From positions 2,619,249 through 2,683,248 of the forward strand of contig OZ038423.1 in assembly GCA_964036155.1 (NCBI GenBank): a stretch of 64,000 bases of DNA, read 5' to 3'. The notes under the pieces are model-generated. The model ran no database searches. It was not told the DNA's origin and saw only the letters and a program-made list of their open reading frames with translations. Position 1 is the stretch's first letter. The number at the start of each line of letters is the position of its first letter. The translations under genes were made by a program, and so were the position numbers. The stretch comes from Diploscapter coronatus (taxonomy: Eukaryota; Nematoda; Chromadorea; Rhabditida; Rhabditidae). Below, one piece after another: positions 24,701 through 36,098 of the stretch.

Positions 24701-27211
24701 ATGCTAATTTCAGGACTTTGACGCTGAGGAGGCGATTCGCTGCATGGCGGACGTGATCCGTCTCGACCAAGAATGGGTGCCCCGCTCCACTACCAGCTCT
24801 CTCTACATACGACCCACTCTCATTGGAACTGATGTGAGGGGTTACTGTAATTAAAAATGAACACTACTGTAGTCTTATATGACTTGTATATGATAGAGAT
24901 AGTATAACTTCGTGAGAAGAGATTACTCAATTTTGTCATGAAATATTTGCAACGCTACTATTTTCTTTGTGAAATGGTTTCTGTAAGAATGTAGAACATA
25001 GATCAAGAAATCATCACAAGTTATAAATTAGTTTAGGATCACTCCAATTTTCATGTTTCAAAAAATCTCGGAATTTGCATTGATATTCTTTGATTAATAA
25101 TATGGAGTCTCCACCAAAAGAGTAAAAAAAGTTTCTAATCATTAATTTACAAAATTATATTACTTAATTTTCAAATATTCTAATTTCAGCAGACTCTCGG
25201 CGTGGGTGACGCGCACGCGGCGAAGTTTTACGTGCTGACCGGCCCTGTCGGACAGTATTACGCGACCGGATTCCAGGTACACTATTCATAAAAAGGCTCA
25301 CTGTAGTTACTACCCTTTTTCTAAAAATAGTAGAGAAAAAAGTGGTAACTACAAGGGACCTAAAAAACTTAACCCTAAAACTAGCATTATTTGGTTGAAA
25401 CGTGTTAGAAAATGATCTTGTTTCGCATGATATAGTTAGATCTGAATTTAAGTGAATTGAATTTCAGCCCGTCTCTTTGCTGGCCGACTCTCGCTACTGC
25501 CGTGCCTTCCCCGGAGGCGTCGGATCCTTCAAAATGGGATGGTAGGATTTTGTTAAACGTATTCAAATTTTGAAGATGATCATTTTCAAAGGTCAATTTT
25601 TTCCTATCACTTCTTGAACGTCATACAGAATCATGGCGAAAAATATGAAATTGATGAGATTTTGACCCCATCGAAATTCCAGTTAATATTGCATCAGACT
25701 TACTGGAAAACATGCACTCTAGAAGAGAAACAGAAGAAACATGTTTTGTTGAAGGTCGAGAACTCAAAAGTTGTTTGCAATTTGAAATCCGATCATTGAT
25801 ATGTGATCTTATCAAAAACACATTTATCTACTTGAGAAAGAATAATGTTTTTGAGAAATGAAAGAAAAAAATCAGTCGTCCTATATTCCAAACCTAAGTT
25901 TTCAAGAAAAAAAATTCTGAGAGAAACTACTCCTATATTTGAAATTTACGAAACTCTTTCGAATTGTGGTAAAAATTAATCTAGGTTTAGATTTGAAGAA
26001 ATTAGAAACTATTCACCCGAAATAATTTCGCAAAATAAAATATTTCAGCAATTACGCTCCCACGATTTGGGTCGGAAAGGAGGCGACAAAGAGGGATTGC
26101 CAACAGGTCCTCTGGCTGTACGGGGACAATGAGGAGATCACCGAGGTCGGCACCATGAACATTTTCGTCTACTGGAAGAATGAACAAGGAGGTGAGTTTG
26201 ATTCTTTTCTAATCTACAAGCAAAAAATAATTCATGAAATGTATTTTCTTTTTTCAGAAAACGAGCTGATCACGCCTCCGCTGTCTAGCGGTCTGATTCT
26301 GCCTGGTGTGACTCGCGACTCGCTGCTGGAATTGGCCAGGGAATGGAACGAGTTCAAGGTCACCGAGAAAGCACTCACCATGCCCGAGATCGAAAAGGCT
26401 CTCAAGGAGAAGAGGGTGAGAAATTTTATTTTGGCACCTTTGTGTCATTGAAGATCAGCTTCAAAATTGTATGATTCACTTTATCTTTCATATATGGCTT
26501 TTTAGAGAGAAAAGTACTCATAAATATTTAGCAGAACAGTACTCGAAGGAAGAAAATGACTATTGCTTTCCAATCGATAATTCATATAATTTCAGTTGTT
26601 CGAAATGTTCGGCGCAGGAACGGCGTGCGTCGTTTCTCCTGTGGGCAAGATCCTCTACCACAACAAGGCCACCGATGTGTATGAGGTAGGCAGAAAAAGC
26701 AATGCATAAAGTAGTACGGTAATACGGGGAGGTTGTAAGCACGCGCTCTTTGTTAAAAGTAGTTTCTCAAAAGATAACAAACCTAGGGAGTATTTAAGTC
26801 AGGAAGGTCATGTGATTTATCCCCTACAATATTTTATTTACATTTTCATATCTTTAGCCTAAGATTCTCAAATTTTCATCTGTGTGGTGACGTATAACGT
26901 AAAGTTCGCTTGTGCGACCTTTGTGAAGCAAACAATTCTAAATTTCAGGAATGGAAAATCCCAACGATGAAGAACAACCCGAATCTGATGCAGCGATTCT
27001 ACGAAACCATCATCGATATTCAGGTTGGAAATTTAAAATTACAATTCGAATTTTAAAATTAAACGTTTCAAAAATTTCCTGCTCAAATCATTTTGCTAAA
27101 TTTATTGTTTGTGAACATGACTAAAAGGTGTTCATTTTTAAATTTAGAAATTATAAGAGATATTTTCAGTACGGCAGGACGACATTCCGTGATTGGATGC
27201 GCGAAATTTGA
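21758..27211 (+). CDS. bcat-1: Branched-chain amino acid aminotransferase, mitochondrial type
   Basis: Twelve exons give 413 residues; the exon total of 1242 bases closes in frame. The enzyme is PLP-dependent (fold type IV) and exchanges the amino group of Leu, Ile and Val with 2-oxoglutarate. The first 44 residues are Ser/Arg/Leu-rich without acids early on ([20 protein letters not shown]), fitting a mitochondrial targeting sequence. Family blocks follow in order: [43 protein letters not shown], and [16 protein letters not shown], whose lysine is the PLP Schiff-base residue. Then come [54 protein letters not shown] and [12 protein letters not shown]. The human CXXC redox pair reads CVVS here, so the second cysteine is absent. 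A TTTCAG at 21731-21736 marks either a trans-splice site or the end of a long leader intron. Confidence 0.96.
23860..23865. promoter_or_regulatory. CACGTG E-box in bcat-1 intron 3
   Basis: A seventh CACGTG palindrome near bcat-1, adding to the six upstream. bHLH factors bind this sequence (family knowledge); function here is unproven. Confidence 0.25.
25295..25361 (+). repeat. Short foldback element, GAAATAGT-core family, copy 3
   Basis: GGCTCACTGTAGTTACTACC, a T-run, AAAAATAGTAGAGAAAAAAG, then TGGTAACTACAAGGGACC. The arms pair within the copy. It lies in bcat-1 intron 6. Confidence 0.75.
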
Positions 27212-28717
27212 GGCTTATAATCATCAGATTAGACCAAGATTTGTTATTTGTAAGAAACCATTTCCTGGGTTATGCTAACTTGTTTTCTAACTTCCTTTCT
27301 TGAAACTTTTCTTACAAATAACTTGTCCTGAGTTCTCCCTTTCCACGCTGCAATATTCATGGGTTGTTCCAGTTTTGAGAATCTCCAAGAATTTTTCGAA
27401 GTGGTTTGCACAAATTTCGAAAAATCAAATGCTTGAACTTACCTAGAATTTGTACGAACCACCCTTCAGCATGACCACATCACAATATCGTTTTCTAGAC
27501 TAAATTTTATCGTATTGTCAAAAAATCAGAAAAATTGAAATTTTGGACCTCTTTTCGAATTTTGACAATATGCGACACTCCTGAGCATGAGCTATCAAGT
27601 TACGATTCTTTCAACACATCCATTTAGCCATGTCAAATCATATACATATGCTAATTTGACGTTACTGTATTTTCGGAGATTTTTCAAACGAGTCGCATTT
27701 TACTGCTAATTTTTACAAACCAGAAAATATATCTATTTTACTGGATGTATTTTCTAATGATAAAGAATCGAGGTTAAAGCCGGATTTGATAATTTTGCGG
27801 TTCGTTTGAAAAATCGACTTATCAGAAAAAAACATATTTGTTCTATGACTGATTTACTTGCATACGGATAGCCAACTCGAATTACAAGTTTTTTTATTTT
27901 TCAAAGAGAGTGCATTTTCCAGAAAAAATCCGAATTTGATCATTTTTCGTTGAAAAATCACTCTTTTTCGAAAAATCTACTTGATTTTCATCTTTTAGTG
28001 ACCATTATTATCGTCTCGTTGTCATAATAATTCATGTGGAAGTTTGTATTGTAAAATTTTCGCGCCAAACTTTTAAAATCCTAAAATCGCTTTTCCTCCA
28101 TTTTTAAAGTTTGGCGTAAGAAACTCGATTTTGAAGCCCGGTTGTTATCAGTGGCTTATTATTCGCGATTTTGCGATATTTTTGTGGGATCTTGGATTTT
28201 TCGTGGGTTTCGTCGAAAAGTTTTCTCATTTTTCTCTGAAGAAGAATGTCCAACTTACCGACGATTTTGCATTTGGTATTGCTCAAATTCACCACGCAAC
28301 ATATACATTTTTGCAACGAACAGCAGAAGTTTGTGAAATAAAGATTTGTCTATGATTTTTCCTGTTCTTTTTACACAACAACGCAAACTTGATTTAAAGT
28401 GTTAAAATAGTTAGTGTACATTAAAGGGTTCCCGAAATCGGCGTGCTCAAATCATCCAGAAAGACAATTACCATTTCTGTTAATTGCATAATGTGTTCAT
28501 AATTTGGAACTACAGATGCAATGGAATTTGTAAAGATGCAAGTTCAATCGCACCAATGTTTCAGCTTTCGAACTTCATACCATTTGCTTGATTTTCACGA
28601 CGATTAGTATACTTTAGCTTATTCACATTTTCTTTTGTCTATGTCTAGGATTAAACCAATTTCTCTTTCGAGATTAGATTACCGCGTGACTTTATGTTCA
28701 TTTAAAATCTAGTTTAG
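27212..28717. other. Spacer between bcat-1 and the receptor array
   Basis: AT-rich with no coding exon supported. A small hairpin at about 28062-28116 pairs CGCCAAACTTTTAAAA with TTTTTAAAGTTTGGCG. The rest shows nothing I can name. Confidence 0.5.
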
Positions 28718-29050
28718 AATGAATGTCAGTAAGGACCAAAGTCTATACAAACAGGTGTTTCAAATAGGACTGATTTTCACATATGCTGTTCAGTCTTGCA
28801 CGTTGATTCTCATGGTGTGGTTTGTTTTTCATAAAAATTACTGTATGCAGGATTACGGTAGCTTAAAGTTTTGACAGGCCCGACCTCGGAAAAAAATTCA
28901 TAACTTTCTTATTTTTGAACCAAATCGAATGAGGTTTTCGGCATTGGATAGCCCATGAAAAACTGAACGATATATGTGAAAATCAGTCCGACCTGTGGAT
29001 CACTGTTTATACCCTTTTGCTAAAACTTTGGTCTTTACTGACATTCGTTC
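28718..29050. repeat. Long imperfect inverted repeat ahead of receptor A
   Basis: The left arm has GAATGTCAGTAAGGACCAAAG and GGACTGATTTTCACATATG; the right arm has CATATGTGAAAATCAGTCC in slightly changed form and CTTTGGTCTTTACTGACATTC. The arms are about 85-95 bases and the loop about 150. The right end lies about 66 bases upstream of the receptor A start codon, so it occupies the proximal promoter. Confidence 0.75.
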
Positions 29051-29116
29051 TTAAATGTGTTCCTAGTTGTTTGCTTTCATAATTTTCATCAATTTTAACT
29101 TTTATCAAATTTAAGA

Positions 29117-31443
29117 ATGTCTAAATGGGCTCACGGAAACGAGTCGTACGACGACTATCCCGCTTCGAAGTTTCTGGTTTGTGCCTATGGAATTCATTTG
29201 TCGTACGGGGTTCCATCGTTGATTCGATACTTCACGATCATCTCCAATATCCTGCATAGTTCTTATTCGCAAGTGCCTTTTTATAGGCTATTCTTGATCG
29301 ATGGATATATTGTGGGTTTTTCATTTAGTTTCAACTTATTATTTAGGCGTATATCGATGTTTTTACATTGTGCTATCCTTTCTGATTTTTATTTGCTATT
29401 GAGAGAGAACTTGATGAAGATCAGCTTCAGTTTTTTTTTTAAATGATACTTTATTTAATTTCTTTTTCAGAATATCGGATCATTCATCTATTCGATGATA
29501 GCAAGATTTATAGAAATAGGTCTATTTCCTGGGTTCATAGTTTGGATGCCTTTGAGTAAATAATTATCCTCAAAAAATGTTAATTTATAAAATTAGAATA
29601 TTATCTGACCGTCATATATTTCTTCGGGAACTATACGATTTACCTACCAATGTGTTCTCTGTTGGTGATTTCGTTCAATCGCTTTTCGTCCGCGTTTTTT
29701 GGGATCAATTATGATAAGGTTAGATAACACAGCAAATGCAAAACTATTACCATTCAGATTCCGAAAAAAAATAATTTTTTGATCATTTTTTCCTTAACAT
29801 TCTCAATTTTATCCCGATCAGATAATTCCCAAGATCAATTCTGATATAACGTCTACAATTAACGTTCCACTTTATTCGAAAACCAGAATAAGTCGACTTT
29901 CTTTCTAACAATTTCAGTTTTGGCGAGACCATTTGAACAAATTTATCGTCTGTATGTTGTTCGCTCCGTGTCTGTTCACCTGGCACATTCTCTTCTCTCA
30001 GGCCTACTTTACGCCCCTAGACGGCGGAGGCTTCGCGATGGGCTACACCAAGAATATCACCTGGGTAAAATCAGCACATGGTTTTTTTCAGCATTTTAAT
30101 TATCGCGTTTAATTTGGCCTTTAAAAATTGTCTCTTGGTCTTGAAGTGTAGACTAGGCTAGAACACAATTAGAAGCTTTCGAAATTCCGCAACAGAATTT
30201 TATTAAACGTTAAATAATATCATGGGATAGCCCTTGTGTGCCCGTTAATCCACTTGCGACTCAAGTAATAGATTTATCGAATGCAGCAAGAAAAACACAA
30301 ATTGAGAATAGGAGGAAGTTGGAGAGCTGTCGTTCACCAGGAAGACAAAGAATAGTAGACTAACTGATAGCGGGGATGACCAATCAATAGTGAATTAGTG
30401 ATTGAAGAGAGAAAACAAGATAAATAAGGAGTGAGGAAAGATTTAGAAGGAATGAACAGTGTCGTTAGGCGGCACTGGCAGGAAAGGGAGAGAGAAAGAG
30501 AGAGTGGGGAGAAAGATGAGAGGAAAGAGAAAGAGAGTGAATGGAATAGAGTGAGCCTCTAACAAATAGTGTTTTTTGAGTGCGACTAAATTTGTAAATC
30601 ATGATATGCAAAATACATGTTTATCTTTTCAGTATAGGGGTATTTTTTCGAATTAAAAAAAATTGGACTCGCGTTTCGTAAAATGTTTGTTATATACACA
30701 ATAAGATAAACTTAATACCGAATTAGTTTAGAATTTTAGTCGAGCTAGAAATTCAGCAAAAGCCTAAACGTTCCTATTTTCAGATGCGCAGTTCTCGGAA
30801 CGTGATGATCGTCTCGACTTTCGCGATGATTTCCTGCACATTGTTCACGATCGCGACGTTGTTTCGACTTCGTTACGTCGCTTTGAGTTCTGTAAGGAAG
30901 GCTGAAAAAAGATTATTAATAATTACAGCCGTTATGGCTATTTCGTTGATCGGGCAGTTTTTTATTGCGGTAAGATTTTATGAGTTGATTCTAATGAAAT
31001 ATTGAAATCTCATAATATGAACCTAATATTTTGTGTGCCATAACTCGTTTTTTACATCAACCTGTAAAAATGATGGAATATCGTATTAGAGAGCGAGAGA
31101 TGTGAAAAGTAATGAGAAAAGAGCCTTCCGGCATTTAAAAACTGTTCATATTTCTTTCCTAAAAGATACGAGCAACATTTTTAACTTATCATCAAGATAT
31201 AAATTTTAGCTAGCATTCTATTTCGACGGTACATTATGGAATATACCTGAAAAACTCTACGTTTTATTATTTTTACTGAGACCCTTCGCAATTGATCTAG
31301 CAATTCTATCGCCGTCTTGGATAATGCACTTCTTGAACAAGAAAATAGCGGATGGAAAGAGCGAATCTCGTTCATCTCTTCGTTTAAATAGCATTCAAAT
31401 AATGGTCAAGCCTAATCCTCGAGGATCGATACTTATAAATTGA
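29117..31443 (+). CDS. srg/srv-type seven-helix chemoreceptor, copy A
   Basis: Six exons: 29117-29311, 29471-29555, 29597-29718, 29918-30064, 30784-30969 and 31210-31443; 322 residues. Nematode serpentine receptors of this group are sensory GPCRs in ciliated neuron membranes. The N terminus carries the sequon NES (WAHGNESY), then helix 1 (YGVPSLIRYF) and FYRLFLIDGY. Helix 3 ends in SFNRFSSAFFG in place of a DRY motif, then FWRDHLNKFI, a cytoplasmic KAEKRLLIITAVM segment with GQFFIA, and the last helix with LRPFAIDL and PSWIMHFLNKK. Srg or Srv is my best family guess; the two are hard to separate by eye. Intron 4 contains the left half of a TIR pair. AATAAA lies about 60 bases past the stop. 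Confidence 0.88.
30221..30287 (+). repeat. TIR-like repeat, left copy
   Basis: About 66 bases beginning ATGGGATAGCCCTTGTGTGC. It is about 91% identical to the reverse complement of 33297-33363. It lies in receptor A intron 4. Confidence 0.75.
30478..30540. repeat. GA-rich simple sequence
   Basis: A purine-only or nearly purine-only tract of GA and GAA units in receptor A intron 4. Confidence 0.8.
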
Positions 31444-33296
31444 AAAAAATCGGATAATGATTTTTTCTGAGTATTAGTTTCTTAGTGAATTGTGTTGTAT
31501 GATGAAATAAATAAATTTTGATGTTTCATGAAATAAACTGAAATTTTGATTTTTTAGTGTAACCATTTGATCCTATTTGAAACAGGAACGAAGTTTCCAA
31601 ACTTCATTTTAAAAATTAGAAAAAAGGATAAATTTGGAGAAAGGAATCTCCGCCCAGACAATCTTGGAAAATGATATCATTTGTTCTGAGAAACTATCTG
31701 CAACATATACTCATATAATGAGTTTTAATTACATAGCAATCTGAATGGACAATGTGAGTGGTGATCAGGAATGCAAATTCTTCCTTAAACTACTATTCAT
31801 GTCTTGCAATTGCCGTATCAAGAGAAAAAGACTTATTCTGCTTCAAACCAATACAGAAACTGATTGGCACAACTTCGACGAGTGGATCTGGGATACTTTA
31901 GATGGGAATGGCAATCTGGAAAAAGCAAGACGATAAAACTTACCAAATAGTATAGGCCAGGTTAGGCGAAAGGCTTCGTATATGCTCCTTTTCCAATACT
32001 GTTTCATCGTTTTGCTTTTTCCCGATTGATGACGAGAATGATCTATGGATATTTATTCCGTTAAAATAATCCAAATTTAAGCATCGTAATCGTCTTTCAA
32101 CAATTCTGTACATGTCTCTTGAATGGGTTTCATTGTGAAATTTTTTATCCAACATCGCCTCTGTTAAATTGCACAATTATCCTCAGTTCTTTTATTAAAG
32201 TATTATATAATTGTCTGAAACTATTAAAGTCATGCGGATCGAATTCACAATGAAATGCTGAAATGGTCAATTATTTTGAGAACGAAAAATCGACTTCTTT
32301 AGAATTCATTATGCCTTTAGATAAACAGAAAACACGTGGGGTATTTCTTGACATATTGCTTTTCTTTTCTGGGATTATTTGGGATATTTTTGGCAGAAAA
32401 AGGACACCTTCACATTATTTTCTTTCTTCTTTCAATTATCGACGTTTTTTATTAGCTTGTCATTAGAGTACCAGTCATTCGTTCTTCTAGACGTTTTGGA
32501 ATTGTCGCAACACACCAAATAAGACGTAACAAAAAATTTATTGATCAAATAGTAAGTCGGGTTTTCAGAAACTGTCGTAAAACATATGATTTAGTTTAAC
32601 CCTGATGTTACCTAAATTTATCGAGTTCTATAAATTTTTTAAAAATAAAAACAATCATACTGCTTATGGGTAGAGAGCGCAAGTGATATTCCCGATTTGA
32701 AGACAGTCATGGAATTATTTTTCTAAGATTATGTAGGGCTAGACAGGATTATAGAAAAAAAAACCCGCACGAAAAACGGATCAGTAATCAAAGATGTGAA
32801 TTTTTGAAGGCGATATTTGAGAACTCCTTTTTGCGAGTGAATTTTCGTCAAGCGAAAAGCGTGCCCTGCCTTTGCATGCAACAGAACAAAGGCTATTTCA
32901 AAGGGAGAACGGCTTTGTAAGGACGTTTATTTGGATTTACTGTTTTCAAGTCACTCTTATTGAGAATTCGTCGCAAATGGTTTTTATTTCTTGGTCTCAA
33001 AATACTCAGGAAAATCAAATACACATTCTGCCTGATGAGCGTGAATGATCGAGCACTGATATACTCAAACGAACGATTTGAAAACTTTGCTGTACGTTTT
33101 GGCCGGCTCAAGTCAAGTTTCGGAGACATGTTCCGAAAGTAAAAATATTTCCTAGGCTCATATCTAATAGTGTAAAAAGAAAAATCCGAAAAAAATCAGT
33201 TCACAAAATTTCTATAAATGTTTGAAAAAATGACGAAAAGTCACCTTTTGATTTTGACTTCAGAGTGGACGGAACTTGTGCTTTCTAATTTTATTT
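31444..33296. other. Spacer between receptors A and B
   Basis: AT-rich, with no receptor exon and no transposase-like reading frame that I can support. It is bounded on the right by the second TIR copy. Confidence 0.5.
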
Positions 33297-33363
33297 GCTA
33301 TATTCAATAAATCTATTATTTGAGTCGCAAGTAGATTAACGGGCACACAAGGGCTACCCCATA
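33297..33363 (-). repeat. TIR-like repeat, right copy
   Basis: Inverted partner of 30221-30287, with CTTGTGTGCCCGTTAATC shared without mismatch. Together the pair brackets 3.1 kb, including the last two exons of receptor A. No target-site duplication is evident. Confidence 0.75.
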
Positions 33364-33766
33364 ACACTTGTCTTCTCGTTTATCCATTATTAGCACTTAA
33401 CTAGTGCTGCAGCACAAGAAATGACTAATTTAACGAGTCATATTTTATGGAACTACTTTTATATCTTACACGATCATTCTTCGTGCTTAGTATGGAATTC
33501 CTAAGTCAGATTAGCTTATTTTAAAATATCTGCTAGTTAGAGCACCTTTGCGAGTAGTTTTTAGTACCGAATTTATTCAATGAAATTAGCTAAATTACTG
33601 AAGGAGAAGAGCAGTTTGTATCAATCCCGCAAATTCAAATAAATATGATGACTTTGAAATTTATCTAGTTCGTTTCAGTTTTACCTTTATTCGTCGTAAA
33701 ATAATTCATACCTGTTACGTTTTGTATTTATTGTTAAAACTTAACTATTCAATTTTAGAAATATAG

Positions 33767-35383
33767 ATGGATAGATACGTTCATGGAAACCAATCCTTTA
33801 ATGATTACCCGTCATCTCAAGCTCTGATTCTCGCGTACGCCGTTCAATTGAGTTACGGTGTACCGAGTCTAATTCGCTATTTCACTATTCTGTACAACAT
33901 CATTCATAGTTCTTGGTGCAAAGTGCCTTTTTATACATTATTTCTGGTGGATGGAATTATTGTGAGTTTAAATAATTTAAAGAATATCATAGAATATTTT
34001 TTAGAATATCATATCATTCATATACAGCATGGGTATTAGATTTATTAATTTGGGTTTGTTTCCGAGATTTGTTGTTTGGATGCCATTAGGTAAACTTAGA
34101 CTCAAAATATGATTTTATAGGTCTCATTAAGGATATTACTTAACTATTTTATATTTTCTAGCTTACTACACCATGTATGCGCCTATGATATCGATATTAA
34201 TCATATCGTTCAATAGGTTTACTTCTGCGTTTCTTGGGCTGAAATATGATCGGGTAATTTTAAAGACGCAGTTTTTTTTAAATATAAAAAAAAATTAAGT
34301 TCTGGAAGGACCATTTATGGAAGTTTCTTTTATTTATATTAACTTCTCCCATTTTATTTACATTCCATATTTTTTTCTCTCAAGCATTTTGGGTGTCTTT
34401 GGATGGTGGCGGCTTTTCAATGGACTATTCGAAAGAGATTTCCTGGGCAAGTCTTTATAGAATTTTCTGAAAGTAATTTTCCCCAAATCGTTTTTTCTGC
34501 AACTTTTAGTCAAAAAATCTTCTTAAGATAAAATTTATCTCGTGCCTTAATTTATCCATGCTTACGTGAGCATTTAAATGAATTAATTCCGGCTAATTAA
34601 ATCAAGTTTCAAAATATGAGACTAATTTATTCATACTACAAATTCAGATACGTAACTCACAAAATATGATGATTGTTTCTACGTTTGTCATGCTTTTAAG
34701 CATTATTTTCACATATTCCACTTTATTGAGACTTCGACACATCGCTTCTAAGGAAGTGAGATCGGCTGAGAGACGACTATTGATGATTACTGGAGTAATG
34801 GTGGCCTCATTAATGGGGCAGTTTTCAATTGCGGTATGTTATTATCACGTTCTCAAATATGTATTACAGAAAATTTCCGAAAGTATTTAATTTGAGATTC
34901 TTAAGTTGATGGAGCAACCTGGAAAATTAGTTGCAATAGTTGCACACGAAACAGTATGAGGAAGCGAATCTTTTCCCTAACAAATCCTATACTATTTCTC
35001 ACGCACAACGATCCTACATGCAACTACTTTTCCAAGTTACCAATTGAGGGTTACTTCGGCTCACTGTAATTACCACTCTTTTTATGAGAAATAGTACGGA
35101 GAAGGATACAAAGAGAATGATAGCTACAAGGGGCCTTATTTTTCAACGATTTTTCCAATTTTACATGATTAATCTTAAGTTTATATTCTACTTCAATGGT
35201 GTAGTTTTCAAAATTCGAGAAGATATCTACATTTGGCTATTCCTACTTCGACCCTTCGCATCTGATTTCTCTATGCTAGCACCCCCTTGGATAATGCATT
35301 TCCTGAACAAGAAAATGGCGAATAACAAACTTGATACAGTGTCAAGTAGCTCGATAGTGGTTGTTAAACAAGCGAAATATTGA
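33767..35383 (+). CDS. srg/srv-type seven-helix chemoreceptor, copy B
   Basis: Six exons: 33767-33961, 34005-34089, 34132-34253, 34300-34446, 34648-34833 and 35180-35383; 312 residues. Exon lengths 195, 85, 122, 147 and 186 match copies A and C exactly, and all phases fit. Landmarks are HGNQSF at the N terminus, SYGVPSLIRYF, SFNRFTSAFLG, FWKDHLWKFL, RRLLMITGVM and APPWIMHFLNKK. The donor after exon 4 is GC (TGG|GCAAGTC), the usual form of rare GC-AG introns. Intron 4 is clearly homologous to that of copy C, pointing to recent duplication. Introns 2 and 3 use TTAAG acceptors. Two foldback elements lie in intron 5. Confidence 0.87.
34910..35042. repeat. Foldback element in receptor B intron 5
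   Basis: The left arm AACCTGGAAAATTAGTTGCA and CGAAACAGTATGAGG pairs with CCTATACTATTTCTC and GCAACTACTTTTCCAAGTT. The inner part resembles the GAAATAGT core of the other foldbacks. Confidence 0.7.
35058..35135 (+). repeat. Short foldback element, GAAATAGT-core family, copy 4
   Basis: GGCTCACTGTAATTACCACT, a T-run, TGAGAAATAGTACGGAGAAG, then GATAGCTACAAGGGGCC. It sits directly after another foldback in the same intron. Confidence 0.75.
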
Positions 35384-36098
35384 ATGGTGTTGGAAAAATA
35401 CGGCACAACCTCACACTATGACACCATATTTCTACGATATTATGGCACAACTCTTACATTTTTACAAAACTACGGCAGACTTTTCGTAAGGTTTCAGACT
35501 CATAAAATAATAAAACAAATTTTTGCAATTATCAATCTAAATATTTTTGTCTGAGTTTACACAAATTGATAATTACAATGTGTTGCAAATTTCGGAGTGA
35601 AAATGTCTAGGAAACACGAAATGTTGTCATTTCGAAAAATAAATATCACACTCGTACAGTTCTGGTACATCATTTGGAGTCTCTTCATATAATTATCGAA
35701 AGTTTGCAAAATGTTTAAATTGATAATTACAACTACCTGTAAAATTTTTCTAGCATAAAATTCTCGTATTTTGCATGTTCTATTCAAATCTGAAGTCAAA
35801 CGTTCTTAGCTTCATACTTTCAGCACATTTTCATCTGCTCGTTAATTTTTATACTGCTCGAAAATTATTTTCTGTAATCGTAAAACTCCATTCCCCTCCT
35901 GTTTTCGCCGTTTTTGCTATTTATGTAATGAAATGATATCTTATCATATCTTTTATTTCTATCTTGTACTCTACATATTTCCGATCATTTTAGATTTATA
36001 CAAATTCATGCAACCCAACATTTTTCAGGCATCGATATTGTTTTTATTATGAATTTTAGATTTTGATCAACAAAAATATCGCCCAATTTTTCATACCA
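35384..36098. other. Spacer between receptors B and C
   Basis: AT-rich. It holds the 3' end of B and the promoter of C. No feature recognised. Confidence 0.5.

Noticed and set aside
32893..33142. Overlapping sense and antisense ORFs between receptors A and B
   Set aside because: Neither strand shows receptor motifs or splice structure; lengths are within chance.
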